From Glebionis coronaria (taxonomy: Eukaryota > Streptophyta > Magnoliopsida > Asterales > Asteraceae), in the NCBI GenBank assembly GCA_025667525.1, contig CM046876.1, positions 533,064,038 to 533,128,037 on the forward strand: 64,000 nucleotides of DNA, given 5' to 3'. The position numbers and the translations under genes were made by a program. Shown in pieces: positions 40,470-52,330 of this stretch (the first letter of the stretch is position 1; every line of letters begins with the position of its first letter). The notes under the pieces are model-generated. The model was not told where the DNA came from. It saw only the letters and a list, made by a program, of their open reading frames with translations, and ran no database searches.

Positions 40470-43400
40470 TGATATGAGTGTAATTACTCATATCATTTGT
40501 ATCTAGAAACAAACAATAATTGCACAAAATCAATATAAAATGCCTTGCATATGCTTGTTTCTTGTTTGAATGTGTGTAGGTACCAAGTTCACGAAAATCG
40601 ATGAAAACCGACACGAGAATGATGAAAAAGATCGAGGAAGCCAAAATCGAGCTCAACTTGAGTGGATTTAATAATTTTGCAAGTTTATGGCCAAGTGGAT
40701 CCCATATTGGACTGTTGGGCTAAAAAGCCCATTATCAACTCAAGTTATTAATAAAGGATTTTTGGATAGTCCATTAAAAGCCCAATGAAAAATTATGGGA
40801 CGAATTGTGTCTTGGGCCCAAGCCTAAAATATGAAGAAAGAACGAATGAAGAAAGAACTCATGGGCCTAGGGTTCATTTTTCACAAAACGTGTATACACG
40901 TTTTATATTCAGTCAATTACCCACTCACCATTTACTCAATAAATAAATCCTCATTATTCTCACACGTCCCAATCACCCCACTCTTTTACCCTCAACCGTT
41001 CATTTATATCCCACTCACAAAATTAATAATACTTTCGATGTTTTCTAAGTATCGTCTTCTTCCCCATCTCCTTTTCACCCTAAAACCAGTAAATAAATCA
41101 CTATTCACGCAAGCCCTAAATGGGTAAAAGTAAAATTGATGTGGGGGTTTTAATCCCACGTGTTTATCACGTGTGGGGGAATTAATTCCCCCAATTTTAA
41201 GGAAGAGAAAGGCTAGACGAAGGAGTTACGTGGCAGCTTATGATTTGAGGAGACACCTCAATCATCCAATTCCACCAATCAGAGGCCTCAAAAGAAGCAC
41301 AAGAAGCACACATCTTTGACAGCTTGGCGATCTGTGTGATCAAAGCCCATTTTCAGCCATAGGATCAAAACAGAAAAGAGAGAGAGGCGATCTAAGGGCC
41401 GATATCAAAGAAGAATATACCCAAGAATATGCGAATATCCGCATCATCAAGCCCTTGGGGGGGCTATAAATACCCCCAATTTATTCTGTAATTTCATCTT
41501 TTACTTTTTCTTTAATGTTACTCTGTTTAAATAGATTTAGGTTAATCATTGTATTTTCTTTTGAAAGCTTTGTAATGTTTCTTGAAAGTTAATGAATAAT
41601 CAGCTTATTTCATTATACCTTGTCTCGTTTTAATTTTCTCGTCTAAAATCTTTACTGCTTAAAAGTTATTTATGAATTAATCCTATTTTCTGTTTAATAA
41701 GATTAACATTGTGATGGTAAAAATAAGCTAATTAATAGCTTTATTTTTATTATTTAAAGTAAAATGGATATAAATAACTTTTCCCCACTGGAAAAGTTAA
41801 GTATAAGTGGCGGTTTTGATTTCTATGGAGGTTCGGGTAATGGTGAATGGTGGTGTTGATAAGGGTCTATGTCAGCTCAGCGCCTGCACATCATCTCAAC
41901 GGTTACGTCAAAAGGTTCTAAACTCTATTAATTTCTTGTCATTAGAAAGTTTCAGTTTAGTTTAATCTGTGTAGTATTGTTATGATAAAATGTTTGATAA
42001 ATTATGTTTAAAGTTGAATTGATGATTGATCTGTCTTTTAATCTTAATATTGTTTTGGTCTAGTCTGCTGTTCTGAATTGTTAGAGTTTCTGATTAATAT
42101 TTGAGGATTGAGACTGTCATTGTTAATTTAGACTGATATAGCTTTAGTTTATTTTAATTGATCTGATTTTCAGCTTAAGTTTATCTGTTACAAATTATGA
42201 TTCGAGTAAATCTGTATGAAGTGATATTAGATTGTTAACGTGTTCTATTGATTTTAGCTCCTTGTAATACGGATCTGTTTTATTTGAACTGGTATGACTA
42301 ATTTGGTTGTTTAAATTTGTTAAGTTGACCTTAACTGAGCTGTGATTTTATAGATGCTGAATAACTTGAATCTGGGCAATTAACTGTTTTATAGGGTATT
42401 GGTTAGATGTTAGTATGATAATTGGATTGGTTAGATCTGCCTGTTGGTTATATCGTATTAGTTTAATAAGGTATAGATTGATTATAGTTCTAGACTTTTA
42501 ACTGCTATTATTCTGATGAATTGAGTAAGTTTGGAGATAGCATTAAGGTGGATTGATTCTATCTAGTTTATATCAGTTCAGTTTGAATTTTTTTAAATCT
42601 GCTGAATGTTTTAGTTAAGCTATTTTCTGCTTAAATGGGTGATTTATTGTGTCTGCTGATGAGTTAACTACTTTGATTGTGGAGTGGTACTTGTGCTTAA
42701 TTTTCTGCATTATTTAGCTTCTTAACTGCTTATCAGATTCAATAATCTGATAAGCACAAAAAGTTGTGTCCTCACAAGCTTATAGCTATTAAGCTGTCTA
42801 AAGGCCACTCCTGTGACTATGTTTACTTTCCTGTCAAAAAGAAAATTAATCCAAAATTAATGTCCCTCACGGGACTTGAACCCGTGACCTCCTGGTCACA
42901 CACCCAACGTGATAGCCATCTGGGCTGCAAGCACTTTTGAGTTAACTCTCTTCTTTCTCATTATTATAGTATTATCTATTTTGGCAGATTTATTATTGTT
43001 GCATCTTAATTCATTTTAAAATCGTCTTCTATCATTTTTTTCTTAAATTAGAGTTTTAAAAAAAATGTTTTTATTTAAATAGTTTAATTAGTTTAATTTT
43101 AATTAAGTAGATTTTTATAAAAGTAGATTTAAAATAGATTTTAAATAGAATTGTTTTTAAGTAATTTTAAATAATAAAGCAAATTAGTTTAAAAAGTAGA
43201 ATTAAATTTTTAGAGTATAAATTAGTTTATATTTTAATTAATTGTATTTTTAAGTAATTAATTGTTTGTTAAATTTTTAAATAGGCGGGGTTTTACGATT
43301 CATGCACTTTAGGATAATTTTAATTAGCTTAAAATTTGTAGAATTTAATCTTAGTTTAAAAAACGAAAACCAATTCAATTCTATTGTCCAAATCGAAGCT

Positions 43401-43568
43401 AAACGTCTCAAATTCATAAGATCTTCGTGTACAACGAACTCGACTCACTCACGTGTTTAATTGAATTCGTCATTGGTATTATTGGACTATTACTTTTTCC
43501 TAAAGGTAATTTTCTAATTTACCCTATAACGTATCCTAATTATCACATATAATATCCACGACATATCA
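40470..43568 (+). repeat. 3' LTR of element D
   Basis: 3099 bp; differs from the 5' LTR by scattered substitutions and a few 1-2 base indels, and keeps the promoter and the tRNA-like segment. Confidence 0.95.
42861..42934 (-). ncRNA. tRNA-like segment, second LTR copy
   Basis: Copy of 33899-33971 with identical A and B boxes; one difference lies just outside the 5' end (GCAC for GCCC). Confidence 0.45.
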
Positions 43569-43573
43569 AGAAT

Positions 43574-45118
43574 CCTAATAGCTCTTAAGTCTGCTACAGG
43601 AGAAAATGTCTCCTCGTAGTCTACGCCAAAAGTTTGAGTAAAAACTTTATCTACTAAACGAGCTTTATAGGATTATAATTTTCTGTCCATGTCGGTTTTC
43701 TTCTTGTGTATCCACTTATGTCTCACTAATTTAGCATTTGGTGGTGGTTCTACAAGAATCCAAACATCATTTACTTTCATGGATTTCATTTCCTCATCCA
43801 TAGCAACCATCCACTTATCCTTCTCTGGATCAAGTATGGCGGATTTATAATTAGCGGGTTCACCAAGATCCCCTAACTCATCATCATCCTCTATGTTAAG
43901 ACACATATTTCTCTTTGCGTTTTTAATCCTTGCAGATCTACGCAGAGGAACTAATTCCCGTGGAACCGCCAAACTTTTTGGTTCTACAGGAATTATATCG
44001 CTAGTGTTTTTAGAAGGTAATGTATCTATATGACTCTCCTCAAGATCATAATTTCTCCCACTGAATTCTTGATTTACAAGATCAGATTCAAGGAAGTCTC
44101 CATACCTAGCAACAATTACTTTGTTCTGAGGTGGATAATAAAAGTAGTAACCCATAGTTTCCTTAGGGTATCCTACAAAGATACATTTTACAGATCGTTG
44201 TTGCAGTTTGTCACCCGAGTCACGTTTCACATACGCCTCGCAACCCCAGACCTTTAAATAAGACAAATATGGCTTCTTGCCATGCCATAGTTCATATGGT
44301 GTCTTATCGACCTTCTTTGTGGGAACCATACTTAAAATGCGAACAACAGATTCTAAAGCATAATCCCAAAAGGATAAAGGTAAAGTTGTAAGATTAAACA
44401 TAGATCATACCATATCTAATAATGTACGATTTCTCCTTTCGGATACACCATTTTTTTGTGGAGTATAGGGAGAAGTAAGATGCTGAACAATTCCATTCTC
44501 ACTTAGATAATCTATAAACTCTTGACTTAAATATTCACCACCTCTATCAGAACGAAGAGCTTTAATCTTCTTCCATAATTGCAGTTCTACTTCTACTTTA
44601 AACACTTCTAATGTTTCAAATACCTCATGTTTATGCTTAAGTAAATAAACATAACCATAACGGCTATAATTATCCGTAAATGTTAAAAAGTAGCTAGCAC
44701 CTTTCCTTGACGTATGTCTAAGTGGTCCACACACATCAGTATGTATAAGTCCAAGTAGATCAGTAGCCCTTTCAATATTGCTATTAATAGGTTTCTTGGT
44801 CATCTTTCCAAAGATACAAGAATCACATTTATCAAATGATTCATCATTGATACTTTCTAAAAGACCTTCACGTTGAAGCTTTTGTATACGAGTCTTTCCA
44901 ATATGGGCAAGTCTACAATGCCAAAGATAAGAAGAGTTCTTGTCAAACTTTCTCTTCTTACTTATGCTAAATACAGATTTATCGTTCTTAGATTCATTAT
45001 CATGCATGTCTATTTCAAATACACCATTCACAAAAATTGCATTAGAATAGAAAATACCATTTTTCCAAACAGAAATTCCATTATTATCAATCGTGTGAAC
45101 GAATCCATTATTTAACAA
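43574..45118 (-). pseudogene. pol: Element E integrase and RT N-terminal part
   Basis: Integrase on the minus strand: WHCRLAHIGKTRIQKL and CDSCIFGKMTKKP form the HHCC zinc domain. The catalytic acids are in HTDVCGP, RSDRGGEYLS and KNGVSERRNRT (45118-44405). After a stop at about 44402-44404 the core continues (SFWDYALESVVRIL, KTPYELWHGKKP, GCEAYVKRDSGDKL, FVGYPKETMGYYFY) into the linker (PRELVPLRRSARI) and the first RT motifs (WMVAMDEEMKSMKVNDVW, KWIHKKKTDMD). A stop at 43673 is followed by ARLVDKVFTQTFGVDYEETFSPV up to element D at 43573. Two stops and a weak frame near the D junction make it inactive. Confidence 0.85.
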
Positions 45119-45472
45119 ACAAGAAAAGGAAATAACACCTCTAACAATTGTAGGTGCATAATGACAATCATTTAATCTCAGTACTAAACCAGATTGTAAA
45201 ACTAGATCAAAAGTTCATATAGCTTCAATCGTTGCTTGTGCGCCATTGCCCACTTGCAGATATTGTTCCCCATAGGAAAGCTTCCTTTCCAGATTAAATC
45301 CCTGTAGCGTATTACAAATGTTAATACCACATCCCGTATCATATACCCAAGAATTAAATTTGTATGTTAAATTGAACAATTCAATCATAAATAAAGTACC
45401 TGAAGCTGCAGCGCTCTGCTCAGACTTCTTCTTTATTCCTCGCAATTCTTCAAGGTAAAGAGGGCAATTCCT
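45119..45472 (-). pseudogene. pol: Element E protease
   Basis: Minus strand CPLYLEELRGIKKK, then SWVYDTGCGINICNT (D-T-G active site, about 45336-45345) and YLQVGNGAQATIEA. A stop near 45215 and others break the frame before integrase starts. Confidence 0.7.
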
Positions 45473-46375
45473 CTTTTAGTGACCACTTGCCTTGCAATGG
45501 TGACAAGTCTCATCCTTTTGAGATTGACTCTTCTTGACAAACATCTGCTTAGGTTTCGAATAAGTCGCAACTTGTTTGCCCTTATTACCCTTGCCTTTGC
45601 CTTTCTTCTTGTTCGCTTGCGGTTTTGGCTTATTCACTCTACCCTTTTGTATGGTTAGTACAGAACGTGTAGCGGTAGATGCCTTGTCTTTCAACCCCTT
45701 TTCATAGTCAATGAGCATTGCATGCAAATCATTAATTGTCTTCCCCGTGCAATGAATATTATACTTTCTAACGAAATCAATGAAGTCCTTGTTAAAGGAC
45801 CTATTGATCAAGTTTTTTTTTTGAACGGCGATTTTATTAAAAACTAGCAAAAGCTAGAAAAACATTAGAAATGACCTATTGATCAAGTAGATAGCCATAT
45901 TATGATCATAGGGTTGTCCTAGTGTAATGAGTTGTTCCATATAACCCCTCATCTCTAAATAATGGGCACTTACATACTTTCCTAGAGCTTGCTTGCAGCT
46001 ATGCAAAGCATCTACTAAGTCGTAGATCTTCACAGCTTGCGGCTTTTCGAACATAGCCTTGAGCTCATCAAGCATTCGCTTTGGTGAAAATAGCTCATAC
46101 TTCTGTTGAAGTGCAGGAGCCATTTTTCCTAGTATAAAGCAAGCCACCTCAGAGTGCTTCTTAACATTAGTAGCGTGTTCAAGCCTTTGCGCATTAGATG
46201 CTCCTTCAGCAAGATCCTCCGGATAGGGAGTAGTCAAGATATCGATAGTACCCGCTGCTCTCAAGACAATTCTTAGCGAGCGGTACCAATCATTGAAGTT
46301 TGTGCCAGTAAGTTCAGGACGTTCAAAGAAAGATTTGAACGCGGAACTTATCGTGTTATTGGTGGGTTGAGCCAT
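45473..46375 (-). pseudogene. gag: Element E gag, split by a LINE tail
   Basis: Starts MAQPTNNTISSAFKSFFERP at 46375. The Gag core includes LTGTNFNDWYRSLRIVLRAAG and ALGKYVSAHYLEMRGYMEQL. At 45872-45813 a 60-bp insertion with a long duplication breaks the frame. Downstream comes NKDFIDFVRKYN, a Lys/Gly-rich basic stretch (NKKKGKGKGNKGKQ) and a zinc knuckle beginning CHHCKASGH, where a TGA/TAG falls directly after the His and before the last Cys. Confidence 0.8.
45813..45872 (-). mobile_element. 60-bp LINE (L1-type) 3' end with target duplication
   Basis: Minus strand: CTAGCTTTTGCTAGTTTTTA, ATAAAATCGCCGTTC and an A tail. It is flanked by the 15-bp duplication GACCTATTGATCAAG (45798-45812, 45873-45887). 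Long duplication plus A tail is typical of L1 retrotransposition; only the 3' end was copied. Confidence 0.8.
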
Positions 46376-47917
46376 TTCTATAGAAATAAGTTCAAATATT
46401 AGTATTTTCGATAACAAAATACTTTCAAGAAAATAAAATTACCCGGTATTAAAACCATATTATTTTCCTTGAATTCTAGAACTATATTGACATAGATCCA
46501 TTACATCAGTTGATTTGCTAGTAATGAATGTACTCAACATAGTGACTTGTCGAACAATTCAATTGACAAACAATTTTCAATTTCTAGATTTTTAAAGGAT
46601 TTACATAGCCAACAAACCGTTTTGCATTGTAAACATGTTTCATCCCTTCTGAATGCATTAAGTTTCCAGATCTCACTGAGTAACTTAATTAAGTCGTCTA
46701 ATATGAGTAACGTAAAACCATCATACGAATTCTCATTCTACAAACGGTTTTCTCTCCATCACAACATCATCCAAAAATCTCATTTGACGACGAAGTAATT
46801 TCAAGTGTTCGTCAATTAGGAGCATTCGACTTAAATTTTAAGGGTATAAATTTTGATGTCAAAATCGATGTATGTAGAAGCATGCATACAATCTCCATAG
46901 CATAAGTTTAATAAAACATTTAGTAAACTTTTTCACGAGATTAAATTTCTTCATAAATTATGATGCGGTATTGGTTAAACCAATTCAAGAATTTATCCAC
47001 AACTTATCACAACGTACTTCGCTAGAACTCGGCTACGTACAAAGCAATACCCTTATTCATTGTGGTTCAGATGTGAATTTGTGGTAAATCACCCTTAAGG
47101 TATAATTCAATTAATAATCGTAGGTAATTTCAATTTGACGCACATGCGAGCCGGGAATTTGGTCAGCGACTAATGGCATAACACCTCCTTCCTTAACCGG
47201 GTACTTGACCAGCGGTGCGTTAAACCCACTTTATAGTTTGTCAAATAGAGTAGACCGTTAGATTATTATTGCAATTCACCAATCAACGTAATCTTATGTA
47301 ATTTAAATCTCTAACAAATCATTATTTTTAATATGATTTAGTCCATATTATTTCTTTTCAAAAAAAAACCCTTGATTACAACAATTCAACAATTTTATAT
47401 ATAAACAAGTAAAAAAACTAAATCATAAACGCATAATAACAATTTATATGTGCAACAAATAAGTCAAATAGCCACATACATACGATTTATTCAATAATCA
47501 TCAAATCTAAGTCTTTATATCTCTATATAAAATTATTCCCTAATTCTAGATTTATTGAATCAAATAATCACGTAGCATAAAAAATCATATAAACATATAT
47601 TTTACGATCCATGAAAACATGCACGTAATCATGGATTCCCTACAAATCTTAACAATTAAATATCTACGGATCGTAACCATACATGACATAACAATTAATC
47701 ATGCAATTTAATCTAAAATTATCCCACATGTAATTTAGGATTTCAAAACAATTCCCTTTTTTAATTAAAAATAGAGTAAAAACCCTAATTTTTAAAACAA
47801 CAAAACCCTAATTTTATGAAAACATAAAAAACATGTAGTTTTAACTCAAAACAATTATTAGTTAAAAACTTTAGATTTTCGATAATTATAACATGTTAAA
47901 ATGGCTCTCGATGCTAC
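46376..47917 (-). other. 5' leader of element E
   Basis: 1.5 kb between gag and the right LTR, AT-rich, without supported gene. The frame at 46547-46798 (plus) is a chance frame. The candidate primer site GTAGCATCGAGAGCC (minus) abuts the LTR at 47917. Confidence 0.55.
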
Positions 47918-48763
47918 TGAAGGTTTATTAGTATCATAACAATTATATAAAACCCTAAACGAGATCAAAGCACATATAGCGGAAGCGATTTAACAAGATC
48001 ATAATTAATAACACAATAATAATTAATCGAATTAGGGTTACATACCTTTACGCTAAAGCAATTCCACAAGACGAAGAACGAATCACCAATTCGGGTTTAT
48101 ACCGTATATACCAAGATATAGTCTTAAATAAGACTATATTACGATATTGTACACACATAATACAACGAGCTAACCGTGATTCTAGCAAGTGAAAACCGAG
48201 CTACAACGCTTGTAAAAAATCTACCCAACAACCCTAGAGAGGGGATAAGACTAGACACGTATACAATCGATCAACCAAGAAAAACCAACCGAAACCCTTC
48301 GTGGGTGTAGACTTGCGATCGAACCAAAGAGAGAAGGAGGAGAAAGATTTATTATGTGTTGATTATGAGAGATTAAGAGGTGTATTTATAGACTTCCAAC
48401 CCATTATAGCCCAATAAATATAAAACAACTTTTGCCCCCCCCCCCCCTTAAGCTATATCCGACGGTCGAACACCCCCTATGGGGTATTCCGGAACCTTCC
48501 GTCCTTCTTTCCTTTTGTTTACATACTATATGTTTATTTAACAATCGTTATAACTTAACTATTAATTAATTAACGATCGTTAAAATTATATAGTTACTTG
48601 CTCGATTAAATTAATAAATACATAAATATATTTATTAAATAAATTAATAAATGCGATAAATATATTTATTAATTAAATTAACTCTTTACGTATTGTGTGC
48701 AATCCCGTAATCTCAAGTTCGATCCTATCACACGACTATTAAATATAAGTCCATAAACTTTCA
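47918..48763 (-). repeat. 5' LTR of element E (right copy)
   Basis: 846 bp, with a minus-strand TATA box CTATAAATACACC (about 48379-48391) and a C run (48435-48447). It differs from the left LTR at many scattered sites. Confidence 0.9.
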
Positions 48764-49559
48764 GTTGTGTTAAGTCTGCTTATGTTAGCAGTGCACCTCT
48801 TTCCAATCAATGGGATAGGTGCAATGCTGTTGTGTTGTCTTGGTTGTTAGGATGTATTTATGAAGATCTTTACTTGAGTCAAGTTTACTCTGAAAATGTT
48901 GCTGAAGTTTGGAATGAGCTTAAAGACACTTATGAAAAACTTGATGGTTCTATCTTGTTTAATTTAATTCAAAAGATTAATAATTTTAAACAAAATAGTT
49001 TGCCTGTGTTTGAATATTATCACAAGTTGAATTCTCTATGGAGAGAATTTGACATTCTCACAAAATTTTCTCCTTGCACTTGTAATGCTAGAACTGAGGT
49101 AAACACCAACAGTTAATGAAATTAATGCAATTTCTAATGGGTTTGGATGAAGTGTATCAACCAATTAGAAGTTCTTTGTTGACCCAAGCTATCTTGCCTG
49201 ATGTTAAGGATGCGCTTGTTATTGTTTGTAGAGAAGAGTCTCATAGGGATCTTGGTTCTAATCTTGGGGTTTCCAAACCCCAGGTTAGCTCCTTTGCTGC
49301 CAAGACTAATGATTTTTCAAAAGGTGAAAACAGAAATTTTAACAATAACAACAACAGGAGTCAGAATCATGTTTTTAATGGGAACAATGAGGGCAACAGA
49401 AATCAACCAAATCAGTTTTTTAATATCAACAATGGGGGAAACAAAAATCAGTACAATTCTTTGACTTGTACTAATTGTAACATGAAAGGCCACACCATTG
49501 ACAGATGTTTTGAGTTAATTGGATATCTTCCGAGTTATAAAAAGAACTCTAATGCTGGT
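48764..49559 (+). pseudogene. gag: Element F gag, 3' part
   Basis: Continues the Gag cut at 27893: KSAYVSSAPLSNQWDRC, then VAEVWNELKDTYEKLDGSIL and LPVFEYYHKLNSLWREFD (UBN2-like Gag core). A stop or small deletion falls at 49113-49116, then LMQFLMGLDEVYQPIRSSLL. An Asn-rich linker and the zinc knuckle CTNCNMKGHTIDRC (49468-49509) follow. It is cut by element G at 49560 shortly after the knuckle. Confidence 0.85.
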
Positions 49560-50747
49560 TGTCACACCCCACCTTGGCGGAATATGGGACGCGACGTATG
49601 GATATCATCACAGCAATGGCGTGTCTATAGAGATAACTAAATGAAATTGAAATATCATAAATGGTGACACAATGTCATGAAGATATCTTAAACAATGCAG
49701 GCGTCTAAGTAAGTAGGTAACAGGTCTACCTCTTACCAAAGACATACAATTAACAAATAACAAACATATAGGTGTCTACAAAGTATCACTTATTCAAACA
49801 TAAATAAAGACTAAGAGGAAAGGGGTTCCTCCAAATGCAATCCTAAGCCTTCCAGCTAGCCACTCCTATTCTTACGCTTAACCACATTCTCACCTAAAAG
49901 AGATACTAAAACATGTCAACATAAAGTTGGTGAGAGTCATAGGTTTAGACTCCAACGCCAAATCAGTTATAAGCTGTGAATAACAACCATTAACAAAACA
50001 ACATATGGACAATGTGCTACAATTATGTATTAACAACTAGCATTCAAGATTAACCAATCACCACAAATCCAAGGCTCCAAGCCTTACCAATAACCACAAT
50101 TCCAAGGCTCCAAGCCTTACCAATCACCATGGTCCCATAGGCTCCCATACACCTATGAACCAATCCTAAGGCCCCGCCTTGTCAACATCCTCTTGGTACC
50201 AAGTCAAACCACAATAAAAATCAAGAATCACATAGCAGTTAATCATATAAGTGTACACACAAGTCCATCACAAACCATAAAAACATTCACAACATTAGTT
50301 ACAAAACCACACAATGTCTCTTCCATCCCATCTGGAAATCAAATCATAAAAAGACCTGGTACTATGAAACTCACCTGAACAAGCTTCTCCAAGTATCCGC
50401 GCTCTAGCAAAAATCTAAACACACAAACGTATACAATCAAGACATGAACCACATACCAAAATAGCTCATCAATCTATGATGGATATATAACCTTATCCTA
50501 CAACTTAATCCCATTTATATGCCATATGCATCTCATTACATCCCTCTATAAATCCCTTAACTTAGTTTAGTTCATAACTCGCCCCGTCAACATTTAACCT
50601 AAAACAGTCCCGTTTTTCATACTTCAAACTATGGGTCGAACACCCCCTTAACCAAAATAACATGCCCTCTAAAAGAAACCTTATGCCCTTACATGTGTTA
50701 GCTAACTCTCCCATTTGGCCGCAACCTTAAAGCTACTGTTAAGGCCT

Positions 50748-50909
<162 letters not shown>

Positions 50910-51630
50910 GTCGTTTTTTATTGTTGTTCCAGTAGGTTTATTGTTTGTGCCTTTTTAGTTTATCATTTTTTTAATTTATCTTTTAGTACATTTTAGTTAT
51001 AGTTCACGTTTAAGTAACGTTAAATTTATGTTAAAAATCGACTTTTTTATAAATTTCAAATTTAATGTGAATTTAAATAATTTTTTTAAATATTTTTAAT
51101 TTTTTAAAGTTCGAATAATAAAATGTTTTAAATAATCCAAAAATTTATGAAAAAAGTCTAAAAACGTATTTAGTATTTTATTTATGTTTATTTGCAATGT
51201 GTGTAATTGCTTTTGCTTTGAGCCACCTCTCAAACGTGTATCGGTAAACTACGAAAAGCTATCAATAATAATAAACTGTTTTCTGGTAGCTCTTACATCA
51301 AAATTCTCTTACGATACGGCTCCAGATAACAATCAAGCAAAATCAAAATGTACAACGTCCAAACATATAAGGGGAGTCGTTTTTTTGTCTACCCACTTTT
51401 TCAACTTTTTACGATAAAAGTCCTAGAAACAAGATGTGTATATGTATGAAAAATCATTAAATGATATAATCTTGTAAAAATGCTTGCTAAAGTTTCTGCT
51501 GTAGGCCTTGTTTTGAAGTTTTACACACAATGGAATGCAAATTAAAGCTTAAGCATAAGATTACTCTTTCCTTCACCGAAAAAAGTTTAACATAAACCTT
51601 TATTTTAATCACCTATTTTTTTTATGTAAC
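50910..51630. other. Helitron 2 interior without recognised gene
   Basis: AT-rich sequence. A 77-codon frame at 51184-51417 is not supported. Nothing recognised. Confidence 0.4.
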
Positions 51631-51634
51631 AAAA

Positions 51635-52050
51635 AACTCATTTTTTAAAAATTAAATATCTCACAAACCGTTCATCGTTACGCAAACCAAAACATATCAT
51701 CGTGACGAGAATTAAATCATCTTTTTATAAATGCATATACTTTCGAAAAACTTTTATTTTGATTTTTTCTTAAGGCACTTCTGTAAAAATCATATATGAT
51801 TCGTATCAAGAATCATATATGATTTTCAAAAATCATATATGATTTTAGAAAATCATATATGATTCTTGATACGAATCATATATGATTTTTACAAAAGTGC
51901 CTTAAGAAAAAAAATGGAAAGAAAAAATCGCTCGAAAGTATATACATGTGGCCCTCGATAGAAAGTTGATTTAATTTTTATTGCAATAATATATTTTTGT
52001 CGTTTGACGATTTACCGTTTGTGAGATATTTAATTTAAAAAAATGATGAA
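51635..52050. mobile_element. Foldback MITE with five symmetric AATCATATATGATT copies
   Basis: AAATATCTCACAAACC (about 51653) and its complement GGTTTGTGAGATATTT (about 52015) frame imperfect arms. The inner arms (about 51764-51911) are nearly perfect. They contain AATCATATATGATT at 51788, 51811, 51831, 51851 and 51874, symmetric around 51837. No coding capacity and no clear target duplication found. Confidence 0.7.
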
Positions 52051-52330
52051 AATTAATTTTTTTTAAAATAAGTGGTTGTCATTGATTAATTGAATATATA
52101 GATAGATAGTATTTAAAAAATATACATTGATCTCATCTCTCATCTATGTGTACATGTTACTGTATTAAAATGTTAAAATATAAGTCTTGTTATTCATTTA
52201 TAAAAAGGATGGAAATCATTAACGTGTAGGCAAACACTTTTTGACCCGTTTCACCCTTTGACCATACAGAGGTGTTGGATGTGCGTTTAAAGTTTAAACG
52301 GATTAGTGTGTTTTGAAATTTCAATAGGGC

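Larger units (their letters stand above)
31508..43568 (+). mobile_element. Element D: Athila-like Gypsy retrotransposon with gag-protease only (TR-GAG type)
   Basis: Two long direct repeats (31508-34608, 3101 bp; 40470-43568, 3099 bp) begin TGATATGAG and end CATATCA, flanked by the duplication AGAAT (31503-31507, 43569-43573). The primer site TGGCGCCGCTGCCGGGGA (34616-34633) is the form used by Athila/Tat elements. The 5.9-kb interior holds one intact 1086-codon gag-protease ORF and 1.9 kb of non-coding 3' sequence, without RT, RNase H or integrase. The polypurine tract GGGGGAATT precedes the right LTR. The LTRs are nearly identical, so insertion is recent, and the element must use enzymes of another copy. 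Confidence 0.9.
27899..48763 (-). mobile_element. Element E: minus-strand Ty1/copia retrotransposon, split by D and a hAT-like element
   Basis: The LTRs at 27899-28741 and 47918-48763 are direct repeats of about 845 bp (TGAAGG...TTTCA on the plus strand) flanked by a perfect duplication GTTGT (27894-27898, 48764-48768). Minus-strand gene order is gag, protease, integrase, RT, RNase H. Without D (12.06 kb) and the hAT-like element (0.67 kb) the element is about 8.1 kb. Stops and frameshifts occur in every gene. The sequence next to the right LTR (GTAGCATCGAGAGCC on the minus strand) is the primer-site candidate but departs from the usual tRNA-Met form. Confidence 0.9.
26375..49559 (+). mobile_element. 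Element F: plus-strand Ty1/copia retrotransposon, split by E and cut by G
   Basis: The parts are the LTR (26375-26859), a primer site (one mismatch from the tRNA-Met type), a long leader (26872-27711), gag (27712-27893 and 48764-49559), then chromovirus G from 49560. Element E lies in gag with a 5-bp duplication GTTGT. Pol and the 3' LTR of F should lie to the right of G, outside the window. The Gag resembles the RE-type copia Gag of plants (GTLVNIKLTGCENYRLW and a CTNCNMKGHTIDRC knuckle). Confidence 0.8.
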
